From JBFLVQ01 sp040758525 (lineage in GTDB: Bacteria > Acidobacteriota > Blastocatellia > Chloracidobacteriales > JADJPF01), in NCBI GenBank assembly GCA_040758525.1, contig JBFLVQ010000217.1, forward strand, positions 1 to 13,076: DNA of 13,076 nt, given 5' to 3'. Of this stretch, positions 1-6,776 are shown piece after piece. Each line of letters begins with the position of its first letter. Within the stretch, counting starts at the first letter, position 1. Made by a program: the position numbers and the translations under genes. The notes under the pieces are model-generated. The model was given only the letters and a program-made list of their open reading frames with translations, did not search any database and was not told the origin of the DNA.

Positions 1-70
1 TTGTAAAACATCTGTAACCGAGCAAATGCATACTACGCCTTGATATAAGGAGAGCTGTGGCAGGGAATCA

Positions 71-93
71 GGATAATCTCATTGAGATTATTT
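71..93 (+). terminator. Weak AT-rich stem-loop followed by a T-rich run
   Basis: ATAATCTC (73-80) pairs with GAGATTAT (84-91) around an ATT loop, extendable by two G-U pairs in plus-strand RNA, and is followed on the plus strand by TTCTCTCTTTCT. The T-rich side makes sense for plus-strand transcription entering from the left, not for the operon described here. The stem is AT-rich and the T run is interrupted by C, so it could equally be an operator-like palindrome. The rest of the 154 bases left of the kinase stop shows nothing I can name. Confidence 0.25.
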
Positions 94-154
94 CTCTCTT
101 TCTACTCTCACAGTTTTATTGAAGCAGGGACAGTCTTGCAGAATTCTTTCTATG

Positions 155-1573
155 TTACAAGGCGAGGATTTGAACTAGCGCTACTCTGGACTGACTTGAT
201 CTTCCCAGTAACAACGTTAGATCATTTTTCAATTCCACACTGCTCCCACGGCTAATTGTTTGTCTTCCGTTTGCGTCCTTAGCAATTAACTCATCTATAT
301 TATTATTCACCAGATACCAACGTTTAGTATTATCATCAAAGTCAAACTGAGCACGAGGTTGATTATTTGCGCCTCGCCCTGGCATCTTTGTTGGATCAAT
401 ATGCCAGTCATGAATAGTTCGTCCCGGCCAGGCAACGATCATATAATTGCCATCTGGTACTACTTTGGGAGGCTGCCAGCCTGGCACTTGGCGATACATA
501 CGCAGAACAGCCAGCGTCTTCGGCTCACGTACTAATGTGTTACACCATGGACAGCGAATATCCCCTGATTCGAGCACGGCAAAATATTTCATTTCACAAG
601 CAGTATTCGCACAAGGGATTAACCTATCATATAGCTGTACTAATGCTTCCTCCCATTGTGCCGCTAACGGGCGTTTTTGTGGGTCATAGAGTCCCTCAAC
701 AAACACTTCCTTAATCAATTTCTGCAGGTCCGGCCCGAGAATAGAACAACTAATAAATTGTTCGCGTGGTCGATTCGAATAGTCGGTGGGATGTTCTATA
801 AAGACGGCTGCATCACCGAAGCTACGTTTCTCAACATCTTCTCCCATTCCTGGATGTATCTTAGAACCTTGCAACGCAGACATCCCAGCACCTAATGGAT
901 GCACAGATCCCCATCCATAATTAGGAACTTGATGAAACATCAGAGTACGATAGATAAGCACAGCTAAAGCATGTAGATCGGTTTGTACAGATGGCGGAGC
1001 AGTTCCCAAGACAAGTTCTGGAGCTTGAAATTCTCTCGTCCCTTCTACCATTGCAGGTAGGAAATTAGGAACAACCAGCCCATCAACATCAATTGCTACT
1101 GCCTGTCCATCTCTTGGATCGACTAGGAAATTATTCCAAGAAGGATCAGCATAACACAACCCGGAGAAATGTAGGCGGCTCATCAGGCGTGCCATCTTGA
1201 TCGCGATCTTTAGATACCCATCCCAATTTCCTCGCTCTGCTGGTTGTAATCTCTTGTTGCGAAATTTGGATAAAAGAAATACATCAAGACGACGAAGTTC
1301 TGCAGGGGCACGTGGCATTCTCACTCCCAAGCTAGGCGCAACCACTATCGCATCAGGCCAGCAGAATAATGGTTGCCAGATGGGATCGCTACGAACAGGA
1401 TTGAACCTGTTGATGATTAATTGTAGCGAAGTTCTGCGCTGAGGCTCTGGTTGATGATACAACTTAATTGCATACTTACCATCAACAGACAAATGTACGT
1501 CTCCTTCTGTGCCGCCTCCAATCGGGTTGTCTGCACAGATAATCTTCGAGCCATCTTCCATAGTTACTTCCAT
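155..1573 (-). CDS. Ser/Thr protein kinase-like protein with zinc ribbon and FHA-like C-terminus (TerY-P kinase)
   Basis: In this 472-residue protein residues about 15-310 form a kinase domain. It has a Gly-rich loop GGGTEGDV (19-26), an ATP-anchoring Lys in YAIKLY (K37), a catalytic loop YADPSWNNFLV with D143 and N148, an IDVDG motif in place of DFG (D162/D164), and GTREFQAPEL as the APE segment. The loop lacks the usual Lys two residues after the Asp (S145), but this D-x4-N/D-x-D style occurs in the atypical bacterial kinases found with vWA and PP2C partners. A zinc ribbon follows: C321, C326, C341, C344 (Cys-X4-Cys-X14-Cys-X2-Cys). Residues about 375-472 look like a diverged FHA-type beta-sandwich (AQFDFDDNTKRWYLVNN, SRGSSVELKNDLTLLLG). 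The ATG at 1573 lies ten bases after AGGAG. Longer starts at 1618 or 1630 would overlap the phosphatase gene. It is the last recognised gene of the operon. Activity is likely but unproven. Confidence 0.88.
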   Translation of the reverse strand: MEVTMEDGSKIICADNPIGGGTEGDVHLSVDGKYAIKLYHQPEPQRRTSLQLIINRFNPVRSDPIWQPLFCWPDAIVVAPSLGVRMPRAPAELRRLDVFLLSKFRNKRLQPAERGNWDGYLKIAIKMARLMSRLHFSGLCYADPSWNNFLVDPRDGQAVAIDVDGLVVPNFLPAMVEGTREFQAPELVLGTAPPSVQTDLHALAVLIYRTLMFHQVPNYGWGSVHPLGAGMSALQGSKIHPGMGEDVEKRSFGDAAVFIEHPTDYSNRPREQFISCSILGPDLQKLIKEVFVEGLYDPQKRPLAAQWEEALVQLYDRLIPCANTACEMKYFAVLESGDIRCPWCNTLVREPKTLAVLRMYRQVPGWQPPKVVPDGNYMIVAWPGRTIHDWHIDPTKMPGRGANNQPRAQFDFDDNTKRWYLVNNNIDELIAKDANGRQTISRGSSVELKNDLTLLLGRSSQSRVALVQILAL

Positions 1574-1583
1574 CAGCCAGTCA

Positions 1584-1589
1584 CTCCTA
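1584..1589 (-). promoter_or_regulatory. Ribosome-binding site of the kinase gene overlapping the phosphatase stop
   Basis: In minus-strand reading TAGGAG contains both the TAG stop of the PP2C gene (1587-1589) and the AGGAG site of the kinase, ten bases before its ATG at 1573. Ribosomes ending on the phosphatase are placed directly on the kinase start. This fixes the kinase start and suggests balanced output of the enzyme pair. Confidence 0.75.
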
Positions 1590-3221
1590 TCGGAATAAGA
1601 TGATGATAGTCCGATCATCAAATGAGCCACGCTTTTCGTAACCCAGCCAATCCATTAAGGCATTGTCGCAATCTTGCTTTTGACACAAATCGGTAAGATT
1701 CTCAAAGAGCAGTCGCAAATGTTTATTGTAAGGATAGAAATCATTAGCTACACCATCCGTCATCAATAACAGCATTCTAGGCGTGTCTTGGGTTATAACG
1801 TGTATGCGATCTAGACACTCCTCAATGATTCCCTGACTAGTCAAAAATAGCGACTGACCCGCATAAATACCACTGTCAGCTTCAGTAAAGATCTCTATAC
1901 GTTGCTCTTCAAACCAACCAGTAAGCAATGAATCTCCTACATGAACAACAGCGATAAGATCTCCTTGCTGAGAAGGATGGTGTAGTAACAATGCTAATGT
2001 AGATGCCAAGTTGCTCAATGGTTCTTTTCTTCGCTCTGCTTCTTCACTCACCGCTTTATATGCTTGCTCAAATCCTTTTTGCAAAGCATAACGCGCTTGC
2101 TCTTCAAGAGTAGCATCTTTTAGTGCTAGATCAGCTAAAGCGCTACGTATGGCTACAATGGCATATTCAACTGCACGATTGGCACCTACTCGTGAAAGCG
2201 TATATGCGCCTGCCCCATCTGCAATTGCCGCTATATGCCATCCATTCTCTACACTAACGGCAAAGGCATCTTCGCGATATTTCCCTTCGTGAGCATGAGC
2301 TTTGCCACGGCGTGTAGCAGCCATTATACGCCATCCATTTTCTCCTGTAAGCATCATCTTATGCAGATGAGGAACAGAGTCGCCTTGATCGGTTGGCTCA
2401 ATTTCTCTCCAGCGAGTAGATACAGGCACAGTAGCAACAACATTCTGATCTAAGCTTAACGAGGCTGAAACTAGAGCGGTCTCCTTCTTAAGGCTGCTTT
2501 CAACTTTCTGGTCAGTTGAAGCTACTTGAGCAGAGTTTAGCGGCTGCATTACTTCGCGTAGTGCATTGCTGATGTTTCCTCGATGCTTACAGGCAATGAT
2601 AATACGGTGGAAAAACCAATCAAAGGCTTCAACCATTGCTTCTCTACTTACTTGTCGAAGTAGAATAACTTTTTCCACCGTCGTTACTCTTTTCAAAGCC
2701 TCTTCAGAAACATGTATGGTCCTGACACCGACAATATTTGGGCTTGAGCGATGCATTTTTAAATTGTGTGCTTGTGATGCACAGTCTTCTGCAAGCTCAC
2801 TACTAAGTAAAAGAAAGACCAATGGTGTCCAATCCTCAGTTTGAATAACATCTATTTTACTCCCCAACCCCTTCCCGAACTTAACTCCATTGGTAGGCAA
2901 ACCCGTACTCACTTCTCGCTCAAGCGCCCTAGATAATCTCTCCAGTGCAGCGCGAAGTCTTCTAGGATCATGATTGTGACTATAGGCATCGCAGTTATCC
3001 TCAACACTCTTTAAGGCAAAGCGGGTAGTCCCCAAATCGCTAAAATAGATACGACTAAGCCAGACTACTGTCTTTGTTTCAGGAGCCAGCCGCAACTTCG
3101 CTGACAGTGAGTCAAATCCTGCTATTACCGCCTCTTTCCATCCAGGAACAACTTGTGATGAGAAATCCATAACAAAATAGATAGGGAAACGAGGCAATGG
3201 TACTCTCGATTTTATTTCCAT
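1587..3221 (-). CDS. PP2C-type protein phosphatase fused to an N-terminal degenerate vWA domain
   Basis: This 544-residue fusion has two parts. Residues about 12-210 have the vWA outline of the preceding TerY-type protein (FPIYFVMDFSS, WTPLVFLLLSSE, a helix near AFDWFFHRII) but the metal site is lost: DxSxS is DFSSQ and the distal Asp is Ser140. After a variable linker (about 225-290), residues 293-544 are a PP2C metal-dependent Ser/Thr phosphatase with its acidic residues intact: EDAF (D318), IADGAGAY (D335), VVHVGDSLL (D430), LLLMTDGVAND (D489) and FDDRTIIIL (D535/D536). It should dephosphorylate substrates of the kinase encoded next. The start is the ATG at 3221 with TAGGAG five bases upstream; the open frame runs back to a TTG at 3263 that would overlap terY and has no better support. 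Its stop TAG is part of the kinase ribosome-binding site, which suggests coupled translation. Confidence 0.9.
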   Translation of the reverse strand: MEIKSRVPLPRFPIYFVMDFSSQVVPGWKEAVIAGFDSLSAKLRLAPETKTVVWLSRIYFSDLGTTRFALKSVEDNCDAYSHNHDPRRLRAALERLSRALEREVSTGLPTNGVKFGKGLGSKIDVIQTEDWTPLVFLLLSSELAEDCASQAHNLKMHRSSPNIVGVRTIHVSEEALKRVTTVEKVILLRQVSREAMVEAFDWFFHRIIIACKHRGNISNALREVMQPLNSAQVASTDQKVESSLKKETALVSASLSLDQNVVATVPVSTRWREIEPTDQGDSVPHLHKMMLTGENGWRIMAATRRGKAHAHEGKYREDAFAVSVENGWHIAAIADGAGAYTLSRVGANRAVEYAIVAIRSALADLALKDATLEEQARYALQKGFEQAYKAVSEEAERRKEPLSNLASTLALLLHHPSQQGDLIAVVHVGDSLLTGWFEEQRIEIFTEADSGIYAGQSLFLTSQGIIEECLDRIHVITQDTPRMLLLMTDGVANDFYPYNKHLRLLFENLTDLCQKQDCDNALMDWLGYEKRGSFDDRTIIILFR

Positions 3222-3226
3222 ATTGT

Positions 3227-3232
3227 CTCCTA
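3227..3232 (-). promoter_or_regulatory. Ribosome-binding site that decides the phosphatase start
   Basis: TAGGAG in minus-strand reading, five bases before the ATG at 3221. It removes 14 residues from the longest open frame, which would begin at a TTG overlapping the terY stop. Confidence 0.7.
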
Positions 3233-3259
3233 CACTACGACAATGTAGTTTCAAGAGCC

Positions 3260-3925
3260 TCAAATCTGTAGAACCGGGGGCGGCGGCGGCAATTTACGAG
3301 TTGGGCTTGTTCCCTGGCTCTTCGGTTCGCTACATCGTTGTATCGACTGAGATAACCATTTAAAAAGTTGTTGGATAGCGGCAGGAGTCAGATCTGGCAT
3401 CATAAATATGTTTTCGCTATGAGTAACTTTCTCTAAGGTTGCTCTATCTACCATACTCCCACAACCAATTGCATAGACATCTGCGACTTTTCTATCTAAG
3501 CGATCTCTTAAAGCCTGTGCTCTAGCTTCCCAATTATCATCTGTTGGCTTACCATCTGTGAGAATAAAGACCAATGGCTTATAATCGGCTTTATGGTCAG
3601 CAGTCTGTCGTAGACGCACCTCGCGTTCAATAGCGTCATTGAGAATTCGCAACGCCTCTCCCATAGGAGTATTTCCGTTTGCAGTCAAGTCTGGCGGTTG
3701 AAACTTTGTTAACTCGGTCAATGGGATCAATTGCTCTGCAGTACCTCCGAAAGTAATAACACTGATCCAGGCAGTCTCTATTGCCTGAGGATTATTACAG
3801 AGTTCATTGAAGAGTGTCCGTGTTCCTTGATTCACTGCTACGATCGGATCGCCGACCATAGACCCAGAACAGTCTAATAACAGATAGACTGGTAGACGAC
3901 TTGGCTCCGTATGTGGAATGCTCAT
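3260..3925 (-). CDS. terY: TerY-type vWA domain protein with intact MIDAS
   Basis: This is a 221-residue single-domain vWA protein. All metal-ion-dependent adhesion site elements are visible: DCSGSM (D18, S20, S22), the Thr of GNTPMGEAL (T86) and the Asp of FILTDGKPTD (D124). The family features VYAIGCGSMVD and a C-terminal helix after DLTPAAIQQLFKW follow. It ends with a short Pro-rich tail (five prolines at 213-217). The family includes TerY, the vWA partner of PP2C phosphatases and kinases in the TerY-P triads, and here the PP2C and kinase genes follow directly. I place the start at the ATG at 3925, preceded by AAGGAGG nine bases upstream; the further in-frame GTG at 3946 has no such site and would put the ribosome-binding site inside the gene. 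Likely role: Mg-dependent protein-protein interaction within the signalling complex. No tellurite genes (terB, terC, terD) are present. Confidence 0.9.
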   Translation of the reverse strand: MSIPHTEPSRLPVYLLLDCSGSMVGDPIVAVNQGTRTLFNELCNNPQAIETAWISVITFGGTAEQLIPLTELTKFQPPDLTANGNTPMGEALRILNDAIEREVRLRQTADHKADYKPLVFILTDGKPTDDNWEARAQALRDRLDRKVADVYAIGCGSMVDRATLEKVTHSENIFMMPDLTPAAIQQLFKWLSQSIQRCSEPKSQGTSPTRKLPPPPPVLQI

Positions 3926-3934
3926 TCTTATTAT

Positions 3935-3941
3935 CCTCCTT
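3935..3941 (-). promoter_or_regulatory. Strong ribosome-binding site that decides the terY start
   Basis: AAGGAGG in minus-strand reading, nine bases before the ATG at 3925. It lies inside the open frame that runs back to a GTG at 3946, so it argues for the shorter 221-residue product. Confidence 0.8.
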
Positions 3942-3961
3942 CTCACTAAAGGTGTTTTGCA

Positions 3962-5902
3962 CTAAACTCTTAGATACTCTACAGCGAGTGGCTTCTGAGG
4001 CAACTCTTCTAGCTTAAAATATTGCTTGATTAACTTTGGTGTTACGTCCTGCATTAACAACAATCTTCCCGCAACTTTAAGAAGGTTTGTTTGCTGGACT
4101 ATTGTGCCACAACCTATCGCGATAACACTTGCTAAGGCATAGCCCTTGAGGCTTGGTACATTTCTTCTCCAATCACCGCTACTTAAGATAAACACAAGCG
4201 GTTTATAACTATTTATTGCTGCTGAGCTAGCCGCCGAGATATCCTCCTCAATCACTTTTTTGAGGAAGCCAATGGCCCGATTCAATTTCGCGTAGCCACT
4301 CGGTTTTAGCTCTTCAATAAAATTTGATACTGCGGATTCTGAAACCCGCGTTAATGGTAAGATTTTTTGCTCATTTCCACTAAAAGCGATAACAGATACT
4401 GAGGCAATGGCGCGAGTATGCGGATCATCATAAAGCCCTTCAATGATCAATCTATAACCCATTTTCATTGATTCAAATGGGGCGCCTTGCATGTAATAAG
4501 AGCAGTCTAGTAGTAGATAGATTGGCAAACGGCTAGGTAAAATATCAACTTTGACTGGCTCGTCTAGTTCATCTTCTCGATAAAAGATGACACAGACTGC
4601 ACACTTATTATTAATTAAGCAATCTCTATGTTGTAAACAACGACATTTTGGACAAAGAAGCACATCATCATCATCTAGAAATGCCCCACCACAAGCTGGG
4701 ACACTACAGATGTGTGCACTATGGTCGATAGATTTCAGGCGTTGCCCGAATCGTGAGAGCTTCGCGATAATACCCTCTACAGTCTCATCCATTTGCATTG
4801 CACTCGCTATCATATGTTTGATGAGACTCTGTTTAAGTGCTCTTGCCCGCTCACGCTGTTGGAAAGTAGCAGTTTCCAGTATTTGAGGTAATGGTTGACA
4901 GACGGCTTTGATGGATTGTGCTGTCTTCTGTAGTAACTCTACTGGCTCAAGACCACCCTGCAACTTTTCCAACCAGCTTGTTGACAAGGTCTGCGTGGGA
5001 ATTGAAGCTACTTGACTCAATAACCTCTCTTCCACTTCTGCAAGGCGTAGATCTATTTTTATCTGTTGCTGGCGTTCTAGGATCTCTTGTTTTAGCGCCT
5101 TGAGTCTAGGTGACGATACTGCTACCAGAGCACTATGTGCAGCAACCAGATCAGCAATCGCCTCTGACGGAGCTTGTTGTTCTATCTCTGCAAGAAGTTG
5201 CCGCGACTCTTTGGCCAAATTCTTGATCTCAAGATCTAACTTAACAAGGCGTCTAGCTAGATCATTTAGCTTGATGGCAATGAAATGTGTCTGACGTCCT
5301 TTGCCATAAGACCAAGGGATCTTGAACTGATCTGAAAGTTGATCAAAGAGCAATTGTGTTTGTGCAGTCAACTCAGGATAGTTATTAGTTGTGCGATCTG
5401 ACAGACCTTGCCGAAGATTCTTAACCTCTTGCATAGTTCTTAATGCCATTGCCCACTCTATTAGATCTTCGATCTTCTTCTCTGCCTTCGCAATGTAATA
5501 ACGAAACCTATCTATATAGGAGAGTAGTTGAGCACCACTGAGATTATTAAGGCGATCTTTAATTTGATCACAAGAGGCTTGTAATTGGGAATTAATTCGG
5601 CTCTCTGCCGTTAGAATACTAGGCTCAGTTGTAAACTCATCTTTAAGCCTTTGGACTTTGGGAAACAAAGATGGTTCTTTGCCATAGACTAGTTCAAGAA
5701 AGTCATCGTAGTCAGACAACTCCATTTGTAACTTGGTCAGTGATATTTGCGTTTCCTCACCATTTGCAACTTCTCCCCATTTCATGATCTGTTGTGTCTG
5801 ATTAAGATGATTATCAAGAATATTGAGCTTATCTTTATGCCTCAAGTTCTCTAAGCTCTCCTGAAGCTTACTGGTATTTAGTGCTGTTTTACTCACTGCC
5901 AT
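3962..5902 (-). CDS. Coiled-coil, RING/PHD-like zinc finger and degenerate vWA domain protein
   Basis: This 646-residue protein is probably cytosolic. Residues about 1-390 are charged, helical and coiled-coil-like with no membrane segment. Residues 399-437 carry eight metal ligands in C4-H-C3 order: C399, C404, C417, C420, H425, C428, C434, C437 (an extra C422 lies inside). This is the spacing of a binuclear treble-clef finger of the RING/PHD kind, and such fingers are known sporadically in bacteria. Residues about 458-635 are a vWA domain closely similar to the neighbouring TerY-type protein: LPIYLLLDCS, YKPLVFIL, VIAIGCGT and VTPKLIKQYFK. Its metal site is broken. The DxSxS motif reads DCSYY, the distal Thr position is lost, and the Asp after PLVFIL is Ser575. 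The ATG at 5902 has AGGAAA upstream, 24 bases after the motor subunit gene. It may be an adaptor linking the motor to the TerY/kinase triad; ubiquitin-like ligase activity is not demonstrated. Confidence 0.85.
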   Translation of the reverse strand: MAVSKTALNTSKLQESLENLRHKDKLNILDNHLNQTQQIMKWGEVANGEETQISLTKLQMELSDYDDFLELVYGKEPSLFPKVQRLKDEFTTEPSILTAESRINSQLQASCDQIKDRLNNLSGAQLLSYIDRFRYYIAKAEKKIEDLIEWAMALRTMQEVKNLRQGLSDRTTNNYPELTAQTQLLFDQLSDQFKIPWSYGKGRQTHFIAIKLNDLARRLVKLDLEIKNLAKESRQLLAEIEQQAPSEAIADLVAAHSALVAVSSPRLKALKQEILERQQQIKIDLRLAEVEERLLSQVASIPTQTLSTSWLEKLQGGLEPVELLQKTAQSIKAVCQPLPQILETATFQQRERARALKQSLIKHMIASAMQMDETVEGIIAKLSRFGQRLKSIDHSAHICSVPACGGAFLDDDDVLLCPKCRCLQHRDCLINNKCAVCVIFYREDELDEPVKVDILPSRLPIYLLLDCSYYMQGAPFESMKMGYRLIIEGLYDDPHTRAIASVSVIAFSGNEQKILPLTRVSESAVSNFIEELKPSGYAKLNRAIGFLKKVIEEDISAASSAAINSYKPLVFILSSGDWRRNVPSLKGYALASVIAIGCGTIVQQTNLLKVAGRLLLMQDVTPKLIKQYFKLEELPQKPLAVEYLRV

Positions 5903-5926
5903 TGGTTATTTCCTATCAGGAAAATT

Positions 5927-6748
5927 TTAGAGTTTGCGCGAAGCAAAGACCTCCGCGCCTTTTAGCTTGCGGATTTCGATACGTCTATTCTTTGTCCTTT
6001 TACTCTCTTTTACTGTGGGAAGATCATCTGGCTTAATAATCTCAAGTGGATGGAACTCACCATAGCCCATTGCCAATAGTTGGTAACCAGGAATACCAAC
6101 ACTATATTTCTCCTCCTGAAAGGCTCGACAGACTGCTGCTGCTCGCTCTCCACTCAGCTCCCAATTGCTTTTGGCTTCGGTTTTGTAAGGCTGATCATCG
6201 GTGTGTCCTTGTACCACGATAACTTCATCAGAACGTAATTGCGCACGGAAACGTCGTCCTAGTTCAAGCAATTTTGCCAGTGCCTCAGGTTTAATTTTTG
6301 CGCTACCTACTTCAAAATATGCATCACCATCCAGCAACTCAACCGTAAGATCACCTTTACCTCTATCTTGAGACCTATTCAGAAGGATAGTCTTAAAATT
6401 GTCTCCTCCTTTGAGTTCGATAGTCTCTTTATAAGGCTCATACTGTTCAACCGTCACCACTAAATTAAAGTATCTGCGCATTGAAAGATCGATCTTTTCA
6501 ATCGAGAACTTCCCCTCTTTATCTGTCCTACTCTCAGTAGTGGCAAGGCTAATAACACAACCAGAAAGCAGTGCTTTGGTCTTGTTATCAATAACCTGAC
6601 CATAAAGGTTGGCTCGTTCTGATTGCCCACGCGAGACGGCAGCAGTGGCAATAATGACAAAAAGAATTAATACTGCAGTAAGAAAATCGGTATACGCTAT
6701 CCAAGTATTAGACTCATCTTGCCATGGTTTTCTCATCTTGGTTTTCAC
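5927..6748 (-). CDS. MotB/ZorB-like motor subunit: TM Asp, carboxypeptidase-regulatory-like domain, OmpA domain
   Basis: The N-terminus has the MotB/ZorB signature WIAYTDFLTAVLILFVII (residues 16-33), with D21 as the ion-carrying aspartate in a single membrane helix. Residues about 47-125 read as a carboxypeptidase-regulatory-like beta-sandwich: LYGQVID, then TDKEGKFSIEKI, then VTVEQYEPYKETIEL. Residues about 138-262 are an OmpA/MotB peptidoglycan-binding domain: YFEVGSAKIKPEA, VVQGHTDDQPY, NWELSGERAAAV, LLAMGYGEFHP and the closing TKNRRIEI. Together with the upstream ZorA-like subunit it should form a peptidoglycan-anchored, ion-driven motor. I chose the GTG at 6748 because AAGGAG ends five bases before it; the in-frame ATG at 6736 would be 17 bases away. 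The extra beta-sandwich between membrane and wall-binding domains is unusual for this family. It could set the reach across the periplasm or bind a ligand. Confidence 0.88.
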   Translation of the reverse strand: MKTKMRKPWQDESNTWIAYTDFLTAVLILFVIIATAAVSRGQSERANLYGQVIDNKTKALLSGCVISLATTESRTDKEGKFSIEKIDLSMRRYFNLVVTVEQYEPYKETIELKGGDNFKTILLNRSQDRGKGDLTVELLDGDAYFEVGSAKIKPEALAKLLELGRRFRAQLRSDEVIVVQGHTDDQPYKTEAKSNWELSGERAAAVCRAFQEEKYSVGIPGYQLLAMGYGEFHPLEIIKPDDLPTVKESKRTKNRRIEIRKLKGAEVFASRKL

Positions 6749-6753
6749 ACTGA

Positions 6754-6759
6754 CTCCTT
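6754..6759 (-). promoter_or_regulatory. Ribosome-binding site supporting a GTG start for the MotB/ZorB-like gene
   Basis: AAGGAG in minus-strand reading is five bases from the GTG at 6748 but 17 bases from the first in-frame ATG at 6736. The GTG is therefore preferred; it adds four residues (M/V-K-T-K) before the membrane segment. Confidence 0.65.
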
Positions 6760-6776
6760 ACTATTGTTGACAACTT

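Noticed and set aside
1..31. Start of a minus-strand gene at the ATG at 31
   Set aside because: Only ten codons are visible before the left edge. An AAGG sits six bases upstream, but that is too little to support a gene.
3260..3925. Tellurite-resistance operon
   Set aside because: Only the TerY-type vWA protein and its kinase and phosphatase partners are present. No TerB, TerC, TerD or TerZ-like protein is visible, so a tellurite function would rest on a name alone.
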